Shown here: positions 15,386 through 24,524 of the stretch, in pieces | How the letters are laid out: each line of letters opens with the position of its first letter | How positions within the stretch are numbered: the stretch's first letter is position 1 | Origin: Draconibacterium mangrovi | Lineage (GTDB): Bacteria; Bacteroidota; Bacteroidia; Bacteroidales; Prolixibacteraceae | DNA length: 64,000 nucleotides | Direction: 5' to 3' | NCBI RefSeq assembly: GCF_010586825.1 | Contig: NZ_JAAAGB010000011.1 | Coordinates: forward strand, 62,001-126,000 | Made by a program: the position numbers and the translations under genes | Notes under the pieces: generated by a model | What the model saw: the letters and a program-made list of their open reading frames with translations, nothing else | Databases searched by the model: none | Told to the model about the DNA's origin: nothing

Positions 15386-17071
15386 TTACGCCATCAGCTT
15401 TTTATATTTAAAACGTTTTGGTGTTTCGTTGCCCATACGTTTTTTGCGGTTTTCTTCGTATTCCGAGAACGAACCTTCAAAGAAATGCACATGTCCGTCG
15501 CCTTCAAACGCCAGAATATGCGTGGCAATACGGTCGAGGAACCAGCGGTCGTGCGAAATAACAACTGCACAGCCGGCAAAGTTATCCAAACCTTCTTCCA
15601 GCGCACGCAGTGTGTTCACATCGATATCGTTGGTTGGCTCATCGAGCAGCAACAGGTTGCCTTCCGATTTTAATGCCAGTGCGAGGTGTAGACGGTTACG
15701 CTCACCACCCGAAAGTACACCACATTTCTTTTCCTGGTCGGCACCGTTAAAATTAAAACGGCCAACATAGGCGCGGGCATTGGCTTGTTTGTTGCCTAAC
15801 ATTATGGTTTCCGTTCCGCCTGAAATAACCTGGTAAACTGTTTTCTCCGGATCAATGGCGGCATGGGTTTGATCCACGTAACTTACTTTTGCCGTTTCGC
15901 CGATGTCAATACTTCCGGCGTCGGCTTCCAGTTGTTTCATTATCAGTTTGAAGAGTGTGGTCTTTCCGGCACCGTTTGGCCCGATTACGCCAATTATTCC
16001 CGCAGGCGGAAGTTTAAAACTCAGGTCTTCAAACAACAGTTTCTCGCCAAAACCTTTCTTCACACCTTCCATTTCAACTACTTTATCACCCAGGCGCGGA
16101 CCGTTCGGAATAAAGATCTCCAGTTTTTCTTCTTTCTGTTTGGCGTCTTCATTCAACATCTTATCGTAAGCACTTAAACGGGCTTTGCTTTTAGCCTGAC
16201 GTGCTTTTGGTGCCATTCGAACCCATTCCAGCTCGCGTTCCAGTGTTTTTTTGCGTTTCTGACTGCCTTTTTCTTCCTGTTCCAAACGTTTTGATTTTTG
16301 CTCCAGCCACGAGGTGTAGTTACCTTTCCACGGAATACCCTGTCCGCGGTCGAGTTCCAGAATCCAGCCTGCAACATTATCCAGGAAATAACGGTCGTGC
16401 GTAATACAGATAACCGTTCCTTTATACTGATCGAGGTGCGCTTCCAGCCACAAAATACTCTCGGCATCGAGGTGGTTGGTAGGCTCATCAAGCAACAGCA
16501 CATCGGGTTCCTGTAACAATAACCGGCACAGTGCAACGCGGCGGCGCTCACCACCCGAAAGTTCGCTTATAGGCTGATCGTTTGGCGGACACTGCAAAGC
16601 ATCCATCGCACGTTCCAGTTTGCTGTCGAGGTTCCAGGCATCCAGTGCATCCATTTTTTCCTGCAATTCGGCCTGCTCCTTCATCAGCTCGTCCATTTTA
16701 TCCGGGTCCTCATAAACCTCCGGCAAGCCAAACAACTGGTTGATCTCTTCGTAGCGGTTTAATACGTCAACAGTTTCCTGCGTACCTTCTTTTACCACAT
16801 CGATAACGGTTTTGCTTTCATCCAGTTGCGGCTCCTGATCGAGTAATCCTACCGAATAACCCGGTGCAAAAACCAGTTCGCCGTTGAAGGCTTCATCCTG
16901 TCCGGCGATAATTTTTAGCAGGGTCGATTTTCCCGATCCGTTTAAACCGATGATACCGATTTTGGCTCCGAGAAAAAACGAAAGCGAAATATCCTTAATA
17001 ACTGTTTTACTTGGTGGGTAGGTTTTACTCACCTTATACATCGAAAAAATTATTTTCTTGTCGTCGCTCAT
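15386..17071 (-). CDS. ettA: ABC-F translational throttle ATPase EttA
   Basis: The 561-residue cytoplasmic protein has two ABC ATPase domains and no membrane segment. The first shows GLNGSGKST, LSGGERRR and LLLDEPTNHLD; the second GPNGAGKTT, LSGGERNR and LLLDEPTNDID. A charged linker of about 80 residues (around KRLEQEEKGSQKRKKTLEREL) lies between them. EttA binds the ribosomal E site and couples the first peptide bond to ATP/ADP levels. Length and linker match EttA (about 555 residues) better than Uup or antibiotic-resistance ABC-F proteins, which have C-terminal extensions. The C-terminal KRFKYKKLMA is also typical. Monocistronic with a strong terminator. Confidence 0.93.
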   Translation of the reverse strand: MSDDKKIIFSMYKVSKTYPPSKTVIKDISLSFFLGAKIGIIGLNGSGKSTLLKIIAGQDEAFNGELVFAPGYSVGLLDQEPQLDESKTVIDVVKEGTQETVDVLNRYEEINQLFGLPEVYEDPDKMDELMKEQAELQEKMDALDAWNLDSKLERAMDALQCPPNDQPISELSGGERRRVALCRLLLQEPDVLLLDEPTNHLDAESILWLEAHLDQYKGTVICITHDRYFLDNVAGWILELDRGQGIPWKGNYTSWLEQKSKRLEQEEKGSQKRKKTLERELEWVRMAPKARQAKSKARLSAYDKMLNEDAKQKEEKLEIFIPNGPRLGDKVVEMEGVKKGFGEKLLFEDLSFKLPPAGIIGVIGPNGAGKTTLFKLIMKQLEADAGSIDIGETAKVSYVDQTHAAIDPEKTVYQVISGGTETIMLGNKQANARAYVGRFNFNGADQEKKCGVLSGGERNRLHLALALKSEGNLLLLDEPTNDIDVNTLRALEEGLDNFAGCAVVISHDRWFLDRIATHILAFEGDGHVHFFEGSFSEYEENRKKRMGNETPKRFKYKKLMA

Positions 17072-17309
17072 TTTGTTTGTTTTTATTCTGCCGCAAAAAT
17101 AAGAAATAGTTTAGAGAGAAGCTACCAGACAGAGTTACCGGCTACGAGTTTTTATAATCCGTAATTATTCCCAAATAGTCAGAATTTTGTCTTCACAATC
17201 TTTTTCAACCTGTACCATAAAGTTTCACAAAGGAGGCTCAGAGTTACATGTAGAGAAAGGCAAAAGTAAAAAGTGAAAAAGGTATAAGTTTCAGGTTTAC
17301 AATAATATC

Positions 17310-17379
17310 CAATGACCAATGACTAATGACCAATGACTTAAATATAGCATGTCCTTCAATCCCTCAATCCCTCAATCCT
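17310..17379. repeat. Two adjacent microsatellites in the 17072-17381 gap
   Basis: CAATGAC is repeated four times in tandem at 17310-17337 (third copy TAATGAC), and TCAATCCC three times at 17356-17379 (last copy ends in T). They lie at the downstream end of the DUF5362 gene. The rest of the 310-bp gap is AT-rich and holds a stretch around 17217-17290 that resembles 38546-38580 (AGAAAGGCAAAAGTAAAA type). No gene is seen. Confidence 0.7.
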
Positions 17380-17381
17380 TA

Positions 17382-17900
17382 TTACATCGGAATTCCACCA
17401 CCTGCGGCTCCCAATCCTGAGAATATTCCAAATAGCACCATTCCAATTATCATGATGGGGTAGAGACACATAATTACAATCATGATAATGCCAAAGGTTT
17501 TGTAATGCGCACGCAGATTATTGAAAGCAATTGACAGTTGATCCTGCCTTTTTAGTGCAACGGCTTGTTTAATACTGTTTGAAAACCGGAACAAATACAA
17601 AATGGGCAGGAAATATACACCTGCAAAAACGATGTATATTACTCCGAATAAAGCCATCGGAAACGGGAAAATGTTTGGTTTTGTGTCAGGAATAAATGCT
17701 GTCATTATGCTCACGCTGATTCCTCCCAATACCATAAATCCGGTTCCTATAAATCCGAGAATGGACAAAAACTGGCTCCATTTTCCGGCGCTGTGCAGGT
17801 TGTGGTTAATTTCTTCGGTAAGTTCCAGTGTTTCTGGTTTTGTTTCCACTTGGTTCTCTGTAGGTAATGTTTCTTCGTTAAAGGTGTTGTCTGTATTCAT
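17382..17900 (-). CDS. DUF5362-like membrane protein
   Basis: The 172-residue protein has a soluble acidic N-terminus (1-38), then four hydrophobic segments (about 40-68, 78-105, 135-155 and the end), with a cytoplasmic helix KQAVALKRQDQLSIAFNNLRAHYK between the second pair. The pattern fits DUF5362, a small membrane family of Bacteroidota whose function is unknown. The glycine-rich end GLGAAGGGIPM is distinctive. It is not close enough to neighbours to suggest an operon. Confidence 0.65.
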   Translation of the reverse strand: MNTDNTFNEETLPTENQVETKPETLELTEEINHNLHSAGKWSQFLSILGFIGTGFMVLGGISVSIMTAFIPDTKPNIFPFPMALFGVIYIVFAGVYFLPILYLFRFSNSIKQAVALKRQDQLSIAFNNLRAHYKTFGIIMIVIMCLYPIMIIGMVLFGIFSGLGAAGGGIPM

Positions 17901-18019
17901 TTTTTATAATTTGAAAAATTTGATGTTCGTAAATATTATGAAGTAAATGACAGCTTGCCAGCCGCAGTTTAGATTGTTTTAGTTTGGGTGCTTCATGTTT
18001 TATTAATTATTAACAGCGT

Positions 18020-18952
18020 CTATTTGTTGAAGTACGCATAGGTGACAAAAGCAAAACGTGAGCCATCGGGCGACCATGAAGGTACGTTAATGGTTCCCTG
18101 TCCGCCGGTGAACGAGCACAATGTTTTTACCGATCCGCTGGCGAGGGTGAGCAAACGTAACGAAACAGCTTTCATACCCGGATGTGCACTTCCCTGATCC
18201 TCGTGATAACTGATGTACACAAGGCTTTTTCCATCGGGTGACGGGTGTGCAAACCAGTTGGAGTATTTATCGTTGGTCAGTTGTTTTTTATTCGAGCCGT
18301 CAACAGCCATCTGCCAGATCTCCATTTTTCCGGAGGCCATTGAGTTGTAATAAATGGTTCTTCCGTCGGGCGAATATTCCGGGCCGTCGTCTAAACCGGG
18401 TGTCGTGGTTAAGCGAGTTTCTTCTCCGCCATCCACAGAAATGGTATACACATCGTATTCGCCATCGCGCTCGGCACAATACGCTACTCGTTGCCCATCG
18501 GGCGACCAGCCGTGCCAGTAAGAAGGAACGTTTGGTGTTACAGCCTTCGGCGTTCCGCCTTCAAGGGGTAAAATATAAATTCGCGAGCCTTGTTTTGTCG
18601 GTTGTCCGGCAACAGGTTCAGACGCTGCCTGATGACTGATCGCCAGCCATTTTCCGTCGAAAGAAATTCCGTGATCGTTGTTACACCGATCAGCAAAGCC
18701 GGTGTTTATAAGCGTTTTTTTGTTTGACTCCAGATCTACTTTATACAATTTTCCTTGCTGATTGATAATCAGAAAATTTCCGTCGCGGCTCCAGTTGGGT
18801 GCCTCAAAATGAGCCTCTTCGCTGTGCACTGTATCACGTTCACCGGTATCGATGTTATAAATTTCGAGTGTTGAACGAACATTATCCATTTGTTGTGCAA
18901 ACGACATGTAGGGAAACAACAGGAAGAGGAGTAGATATCGTTTTATGTTCAT
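18020..18952 (-). CDS. Exported TolB/PD40-type beta-propeller protein
   Basis: The 310-residue protein has a signal peptide (1-19, ending SFAQ) and five or six repeats carrying the WD40-like PD40 motif: [41 protein letters not shown] and SPDGSRFAF. TolB and the propellers of S9 peptidases share this repeat. There is no catalytic domain, so it is likely a periplasmic binding or scaffold protein. Genes like this are annotated in Bacteroidota as TolB-like, but the Pal-Tol context is missing here. Confidence 0.8.
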   Translation of the reverse strand: MNIKRYLLLFLLFPYMSFAQQMDNVRSTLEIYNIDTGERDTVHSEEAHFEAPNWSRDGNFLIINQQGKLYKVDLESNKKTLINTGFADRCNNDHGISFDGKWLAISHQAASEPVAGQPTKQGSRIYILPLEGGTPKAVTPNVPSYWHGWSPDGQRVAYCAERDGEYDVYTISVDGGEETRLTTTPGLDDGPEYSPDGRTIYYNSMASGKMEIWQMAVDGSNKKQLTNDKYSNWFAHPSPDGKSLVYISYHEDQGSAHPGMKAVSLRLLTLASGSVKTLCSFTGGQGTINVPSWSPDGSRFAFVTYAYFNK

Positions 18953-19029
18953 AGCAGATTAATTTAGCCGGATGCTAAAGGTAATAATTTGTTTGAAGTT
19001 TTTATGTTATCTAAGAACAGTGTGAGGAA

Positions 19030-20346
19030 TTAATCGGCAATGCCTTTTTTGTAGGTTTCCAGTGCCCGGATACGGGCCATTTTATGGTCCACCATTGGAG
19101 CAGGGTAGGTAAGATCCTGAAATTCGGGAACCCATTTTTTGATGTACAGCATTTCTTTATCGAACTTTTTTACCTGTTCAGTTGGATTAAAAACTCGGAA
19201 ATAAGGTGCCGCATCGCAACCGGTTCCTGCTGCCCACTGCCAGTTTCCATTGTTTGATGAAAGCTCGAAATCGAGCAGTTTTTTTGCAAAATATGCTTCG
19301 CCCCATCGCCAGTCGATTAGCAGGTGTTTGCACAAAAAGCTGGCCGTGATCATACGCACACGGTTGTGCATGTAGCCGGTTTTGTTTAGCTCGCGCATGC
19401 CGGCATCAACAATCGGGTAACCGGTTTGGCCGTTGCACCAGCGCTCAAATTCTTTTTCGTTATTACGCCACTCAATGCCATTGTATTTGGTTCTGAAATT
19501 CTCGTTCACCACACGGGGAAAATGAAAAAGGATCTGCATGAAAAACTCGCGCCACACCAGTTCGCTCAGGAAATCGGGCGATTGTTGATACACTTGCTGA
19601 ACAATTTCGCGGATGCTTACCGTTCCAAAACGCAAATGAACACTTAGGTTGCTGGTTCCATGAACAGCCGGGAAGTTTCGTGTTTCGCTGTAATTTGTCA
19701 CAACCGACAGGTCGTAGTCTTTTATAGTAATAACTGATTTCTGAAAACCGATTTCTTCCAATGTAGGCAGCGAAGAATCAATGGCAGCGAAAGCGTCTGT
19801 TTTTAGCTTTTCCTGAACCTTTATCTGTTGCGGATCAAAGTGCTCAAGCCATTTGTTTTTATAGGGGGTAAAAACCGTGTAAGGCGTTCCATCTGCTTTT
19901 AGTACTTCGTGAGGTTCGAAAATTACCTGGTCTTTGTGTGCGAATACTGAAATGTTGTTTTTCTGCAGGAATTGTTTAACCTGATCATCGCGCTCAGTGG
20001 CATAAGGTTCATAATCGCGGTTAAAATGCACTTCGCCGATTTCAAATTCGTTTACCAGTTCCTGCCAGATCTGCAGAGGCTCACCGGTTTTTACCAGCAA
20101 TCCTGAATTCATTTCACGCAGTTCTCTATCCAGTTTTGTAAGTTGCTGATGAATAAAAGTTACCCGGGCATCGTTCTTATCCAGCTCCTCCAGAATATTG
20201 GTGTCGAATATAAAAAGCACCGCTGTTTTGTTAGCACTTTTCAGGGCTTGTTGCAATGCGGTATTATCAGTCAGTCGTAAATCGCGTCGTAACCAAACGA
20301 TGTTAATCATATTCATTTTCTTTCTGCAAATGTAAGTTTTCAGCAT
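19030..20346 (-). CDS. phrB: Deoxyribodipyrimidine photolyase (class I cryptochrome/photolyase)
   Basis: The protein repairs UV-induced cyclobutane pyrimidine dimers with blue light and FAD. The N-terminal antenna domain starts VWLRRDLRLTDNTAL. The FAD-binding helical domain shows ELVWREFFMQ, GYPIVDAGMREL, HNRVRMI, KHLLIDWRWGEAYF, LSSNNGNWQWAAGTG and RVFNPTEQ, all conserved in CPD photolyases. The annotated ATG at 20346 overlaps the upstream gene by 7 bp; the ATGs at 20316 or 20310 give a more usual N-terminus (MNMINIVWLRR) and are likely starts. It follows an SDR/DUF2867 gene in an apparent two-gene operon. Confidence 0.93.
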   Translation of the reverse strand: MLKTYICRKKMNMINIVWLRRDLRLTDNTALQQALKSANKTAVLFIFDTNILEELDKNDARVTFIHQQLTKLDRELREMNSGLLVKTGEPLQIWQELVNEFEIGEVHFNRDYEPYATERDDQVKQFLQKNNISVFAHKDQVIFEPHEVLKADGTPYTVFTPYKNKWLEHFDPQQIKVQEKLKTDAFAAIDSSLPTLEEIGFQKSVITIKDYDLSVVTNYSETRNFPAVHGTSNLSVHLRFGTVSIREIVQQVYQQSPDFLSELVWREFFMQILFHFPRVVNENFRTKYNGIEWRNNEKEFERWCNGQTGYPIVDAGMRELNKTGYMHNRVRMITASFLCKHLLIDWRWGEAYFAKKLLDFELSSNNGNWQWAAGTGCDAAPYFRVFNPTEQVKKFDKEMLYIKKWVPEFQDLTYPAPMVDHKMARIRALETYKKGIAD

Positions 20347-21758
20347 TTAACAATATTCGCTATCATTCGTTTAAAAACAAATGAACGAAACGGTTTGAAC
20401 AGGTACCAGTAAATTCGTCCCCAAAGTCCTTTTGGTCTGAAAGTGATTGCTTGAATAAGCTGTTTGTTGCGAATTTTAAATTCGAGCCATACCTCACCCG
20501 GAATTTTCATCTCGGCATAAAGCAATAGACGCCCTTCCTTTTTGTTGGCATAAATTACCCGCCAAAAATCGATGGCATCACCGGCACTTATCGTATGCAT
20601 GTTGGTTCGGCCCCGGCGAAGTCCTACACCACCTGCCACTTTATCCATAAATCCACGAAATTTCCAAAGCCGGTTACCGTAATACCAACCGTTCTCTCCT
20701 CCTATTTGCCATATTTTTTCAATGGTATTTTCCGCCGAGGGCGTTTCTGCTATACGTACATCTTTGAAACAACCAAACTTCGGAACGTTTATAAAATCCG
20801 AAACCTGTCCGTGCAATTGCCCGCTTACAAACGAATCTTTCCAACTCGAAATAATTTCATTCTGCTCGATCTTTTTAAATGCCTGTTGCAAACTCTCTTC
20901 GTAGCTTAGTAATTGCAGCTTAAAAAGTTGGTTCAGCTCATCGTCACGTGCAATTACTTCAACGCGCATGCTGTCGACCAACGTCGTAGCCAGTTTGTAG
21001 GAGGTTGAGGTAACAAAATACAACCAGTACGACGATAAACGCGGAGTCATTACCGGCACGGAAATAATCCGGCGTTTTAAGCCCCGCACTTTTGCAAAGC
21101 GCAACAACATTTGTTTGTAAGTAAGAATTTCGTTGCCGCCGATGTCAAAACTTTTATTGAAAACGGCCGGGTTGTTTATTGAGAGTTCCAGAAAACGAAT
21201 AACATCGGAAATAGCGATGGGCTGGCAGCGTGTTTTTAACCACTTTGGAGCTACCATAACGGGGAGTTTTTCAACGAGGTCGCGAATAATTTCGAAGGAA
21301 GCACTTCCTGATCCAATAATAATTCCTGCCCGTAAAGTGGTTAGCGCATAATCGCCTTTTGCCAGTTCTTGTTCAACGTTTAACCGCGATTTCAGGTGTT
21401 TGGAAAGCGACTGGTCGTTAACAATGCCACTTAAATAAATAACCTGTTTGGTGGTTGTTTTATTTATTTGCTCCCTGAAGTTTATGGCCGACAATTTTTC
21501 CTGTTCTGCGTAATCGCGCGAGTCGGACATGCTATGCACGAGGTAATAGGCAATGTCTATGTCTTCCGGTATTTTTTGCAGGCTTTGTTTGTTCAGCAGG
21601 TCGGCCTCAATAATGTCAATCGATTTTTCAATGGTAGTGCCAAATGCAGCACGTTTTTTGTCTCTTACAACACATGTTACATGGTGCCCTTTGTGTACCA
21701 ATACGGGCAGCAGTCTTTTTCCTATGTATCCGGTTGCTCCGGTTAAAAGAATTCGCAT
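20340..21758 (-). CDS. NAD(P)-binding SDR protein with C-terminal DUF2867
   Basis: The 472-residue protein has an atypical SDR (NmrA/epimerase-like) domain at residues 1-290, starting with the Rossmann motif LLTGATGYIGKRL, with YYLVHSM and YLSGIV marking later strands. The C-terminal about 150 residues (from KVAGGVGLRRGRTNMHTISAGDAIDFWRV-like region, ending in RIYWYLFKPF) match DUF2867. The E. coli relative YbjT and many Bacteroidota proteins have this form; substrates are unknown. Its stop overlaps the start region of the photolyase gene, a pairing seen in several Bacteroidota, which suggests a light or stress role. Confidence 0.85.
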   Translation of the reverse strand: MRILLTGATGYIGKRLLPVLVHKGHHVTCVVRDKKRAAFGTTIEKSIDIIEADLLNKQSLQKIPEDIDIAYYLVHSMSDSRDYAEQEKLSAINFREQINKTTTKQVIYLSGIVNDQSLSKHLKSRLNVEQELAKGDYALTTLRAGIIIGSGSASFEIIRDLVEKLPVMVAPKWLKTRCQPIAISDVIRFLELSINNPAVFNKSFDIGGNEILTYKQMLLRFAKVRGLKRRIISVPVMTPRLSSYWLYFVTSTSYKLATTLVDSMRVEVIARDDELNQLFKLQLLSYEESLQQAFKKIEQNEIISSWKDSFVSGQLHGQVSDFINVPKFGCFKDVRIAETPSAENTIEKIWQIGGENGWYYGNRLWKFRGFMDKVAGGVGLRRGRTNMHTISAGDAIDFWRVIYANKKEGRLLLYAEMKIPGEVWLEFKIRNKQLIQAITFRPKGLWGRIYWYLFKPFRSFVFKRMIANIVKC

Positions 21759-21861
21759 GGCGTTTATGGTTTAAACAATATCGTTTACAAACCTTAACAC
21801 AGTAACGTATTTAATAATAGGATGTTCGGACGGCTTTTCAGAATGAAGGAGAATTGTTGTT

Positions 21862-22332
21862 TTATAGCGCTTCCAGTTCTTCGCGGTAATCGTATTGTAA
21901 ATCTTCATGAAGCATGGAAATAACTTTTTGAATCCGTTTTACCTGGTTCAGGTACATGTTGAATACAACCCGGCTGCGTTTATAATCCAGGCGCGAGCCT
22001 TTTAGCTTCTTGCAGAAATATAGCAACAGTTCAATTTCCGTTTCTTTTTTGCCCGAAAAACGAATATGCTTATTGGTAGTTTTTAAAACTTTACGAATTG
22101 TTTTTTTTGCTAAGTAAAAGCTGCTGCGGTTCAGGCTCATAAATTCCAAGTCGATTTCTTCTTTCACCTGCCTGATGTATTCATCTTCGTTATGAGCTTC
22201 AAACAATAGATAACTAAGTAGCTCTTTATTGTCTTTTTTATACTTGGTCAGCCGCGTAATTACATCATGTAAAACCTCGGGCGGCAGGTTCTTTAATTCC
22301 TTTTTTATGTTGCTCAGCGAAGCAATTTCCAT
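21862..22332 (-). CDS. Conserved hypothetical helical protein
   Basis: The 156-residue protein is basic, mostly alpha-helical and cytoplasmic, with no signal peptide or membrane span. I do not recognise a family. It starts MEIASLSNIKKELKNLPPE, has a long charged middle and ends in DLQYDYREELEAL. ATG at 22332 is preferred to the TTG four codons earlier. It lies 104 bp upstream of the SDR/photolyase pair on the same strand and may be a separate transcript. Confidence 0.6.
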   Translation of the reverse strand: MEIASLSNIKKELKNLPPEVLHDVITRLTKYKKDNKELLSYLLFEAHNEDEYIRQVKEEIDLEFMSLNRSSFYLAKKTIRKVLKTTNKHIRFSGKKETEIELLLYFCKKLKGSRLDYKRSRVVFNMYLNQVKRIQKVISMLHEDLQYDYREELEAL

Positions 22333-22562
22333 AGCATGCAAAGTAAAATAAAACTTTCTTTTTCAGCCAATCACAGGCTAAAACTTTTACCGAAGGTGAG
22401 CAATGATTGATTTCGTAGAACAGCCAACAGCACAATTTTAAGGGCAACTGTAGCAGAATGCGGGTGAATAACGGTTAACGAATTTTGCAGAATAAAACCT
22501 GACGTTTATTGGCGATTAATTACTGAATGCTGAATTAAAAAGCATCGCATCAGTTAGTTACA

Positions 22563-22570
22563 TAAATTTG
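22563..22570 (+). promoter_or_regulatory. -7 box upstream of the small secreted protein
   Basis: TAAATTTG matches TAnnTTTG, 31 bp before the ATG at 22601. No clear -33 TTTG lies at the right distance. Confidence 0.35.
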
Positions 22571-22600
22571 AAGTATAAGAACAATTAAAACAATAATAAG

Positions 22601-23098
22601 ATGAAAACAAAACTAGTTCTATTAAGCATTTGCCTTGCAATTTTAAGCATGGGCGCCACCGCAAAAATAAAAGACGGAAAGGCGATGACCGGAAACTCAC
22701 TTACCGAATTTGGTATGTATACTATAGTAAATTCAAGCTCACCGATGGTTTACAACGATCAGGTATTGGAAACTTACGAATTAACGTACGAAAATATTAC
22801 CAATCCTATACGAATTGGAGTTTTGTGCGAAGATGATAAAAAATGTACAACCTTTATTGTACGCACCGACGAGTTTGAAATTGAATATGCCTGCAGAAAC
22901 CATGTGTTTGGAGTAAAGAAAATGGAACCTCGTTTCCAGGAACTACCAAAAGAAGAAATGGAACTGAAACTGGATAGAGTTGCCTACTACTCACAACGGG
23001 TAATTTGCCAGAACAAAAAATCGCAGGATGATTTACTGGGTTTGATTGCATGTTATTTCCCTGATTTGGTGAAAGACGAATATCAAGCCAGTTTTTAA
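22601..23098 (+). CDS. Small secreted protein of unknown function
   Basis: The 165-residue protein has a signal peptide (MKTKLVLLSICLAILSMGATA, cleavage near residue 21). The mature protein contains four cysteines (in LCEDDKKCTTF, EYACRNH and RVICQNK, plus a late IACYF), which could form disulfides in the periplasm. No family was recognised. It is followed by two hairpins that look like terminators, so it is probably transcribed alone, ahead of the LytS operon. Confidence 0.6.
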   Translation: MKTKLVLLSICLAILSMGATAKIKDGKAMTGNSLTEFGMYTIVNSSSPMVYNDQVLETYELTYENITNPIRIGVLCEDDKKCTTFIVRTDEFEIEYACRNHVFGVKKMEPRFQELPKEEMELKLDRVAYYSQRVICQNKKSQDDLLGLIACYFPDLVKDEYQASF

Positions 23099-23147
23099 AA
23101 AGAAATTATACAGCGCAATTTTTTTCATAGAAGTATGAAAAGCTAAT

Positions 23148-23174
23148 CCCCGCCAGAGGGGCGGGGGTTTTTTC
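23148..23174 (+). terminator. GC-rich intrinsic terminator
   Basis: CCCCGCC (23148-23154) pairs with GGCGGGG (23160-23166), followed after a G by a run of six T. It lies 50 bp after the small secreted protein. Confidence 0.85.
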
Positions 23175-23266
23175 TCTCTACAGAAAAACAAAAAACAGAA
23201 ACCATTGAAAAGATAGAGCGAGTAAAATATGAAAGGGTAATATAAAATTAGTGAGAACTTTACTCG

Positions 23267-23298
23267 AAAGCCCTGCGTTGTTTCAGCGCAGGGCTTTT
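23267..23298 (+). terminator. Second hairpin, possible terminator
   Basis: AAAGCCCTGCG (23267-23277) pairs perfectly with CGCAGGGCTTT (23287-23297) over a 9-nt loop. The T run is short (TTTT), so it is a weaker terminator than the one upstream. Nothing else is seen in the gap 23099-23432. Confidence 0.55.
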
Positions 23299-23432
23299 CA
23301 ATGAATGGAAGTTTTTTGGCTGCAAAATGGCAATTCTCGTCAGTCAACGACAGTTTTTCGCCGACAGTCTGATGTTAAACTCCAAAGTGCTTTTATAAAT
23401 GTTTTTACCTTTATGATAGGGGAGTTAATGGT

Positions 23433-24524
23433 ATGAACAAATTGATGTACAATAACAGTGTGCTTTACCGGGGAACAAGGCATCTTTTATTCTTTGTAGT
23501 TACCGTGGTATTGTTTACAGGTATTTTATTTGTTCAGACCGAAAACGGCAGTCTTATCCAGGTTTTTAGTATCACACTTGGCAACGCCTTTTTCTTTTTT
23601 GGCTATGCTTACATCACTATTTTTTTGCTTATCCCCGAGTTGTTGTTAAAAGCCAAGCCCTTTTGGTTTATTGTAGTATTTCTGCTGGTTGGAATTGGCC
23701 TGTCGGCATTAAAATTATTATTCTCCGATTATATATTTTATGCCTCAATTGCCCCCGAGAATATATCGGGTAACGGAGCTTTTAATCTTCGTTTAATTGT
23801 GATGAATACAAAAGACATGACCTTTATTGTGGCCTTGTTTTGTATTGCCAAGTATGTAAAAGATTACATTCTTACCGAAAATCTCAGGAAAAAATTGGAG
23901 CGGCAGCATCGGAAAGCACAAACAACACTTTTACAATCACAGTTCGATCCGCATTTCATGTTCAATACCATTAATAATTTGTATGCGCTGTCGTTGCTAA
24001 ATCCCGGCAAAACCAACGAGGTGATCAGCCGCATGAAAATTGTGCTTACCTACATTATTAACGAAAGCCTGAAAGAATTTGTGACGCTGAAGGATGAAGT
24101 AGAACTGGTTGAAAATTACCTTCAGCTGGAGAAATTACGTTACGGGAAACGTTTGAAGGTAAGTTATAATACCGAGGGAGATCTAAGTACGGCACAAATT
24201 CCGCCAATGGTATTGTTTCTGTTGGTTGAAAACAGTTTTAAACACGGCAGTAGCCTGGACGCCGGCACGCCATGGATAAATATTTTTGTGCAGGCTACCG
24301 ATGAAAAAATAATTATTGAAACAGAAAACAGTAAGCCTGAAGGATTGCAGAAAAAAACAAAAGAAATTGAGCGGGGAAGTGGCTACAGCGGATTAAAAAG
24401 ACGCCTGAATATTATATACGACGGACAAGGATACAATTTAAAAGTGAAAGATATGGGCGACAGGTTTAAAGTGCGCCTCGAGTTAAAAAATACACATGAA
24501 GACAGGCATATTACATATCGCTAA
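23433..24524 (+). CDS. LytS-family sensor histidine kinase
   Basis: The 363-residue protein has four predicted membrane helices (about 17-35, 45-70, 78-97, 128-145) and no extracellular sensor of note, then a coiled linker and the His_kinase domain (PF06580 type). The phosphoaccepting H174 lies in FDPHFMFNTINNL. The N box is seen in LLVENSFKHG, and a shortened ATPase end in SGYSGLKRRL. Kinases of this class pair with LytTR regulators, and one lies two genes downstream. The next gene, a degenerate paralogue, overlaps it by 29 bp. Confidence 0.9.
   Translation: MNKLMYNNSVLYRGTRHLLFFVVTVVLFTGILFVQTENGSLIQVFSITLGNAFFFFGYAYITIFLLIPELLLKAKPFWFIVVFLLVGIGLSALKLLFSDYIFYASIAPENISGNGAFNLRLIVMNTKDMTFIVALFCIAKYVKDYILTENLRKKLERQHRKAQTTLLQSQFDPHFMFNTINNLYALSLLNPGKTNEVISRMKIVLTYIINESLKEFVTLKDEVELVENYLQLEKLRYGKRLKVSYNTEGDLSTAQIPPMVLFLLVENSFKHGSSLDAGTPWINIFVQATDEKIIIETENSKPEGLQKKTKEIERGSGYSGLKRRLNIIYDGQGYNLKVKDMGDRFKVRLELKNTHEDRHITYR

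Noticed and set aside
17310-17379. Short regular repeats as a CRISPR array
   Set aside because: The units are 7-8 bp, directly abutting and without spacers, and no cas gene is near.
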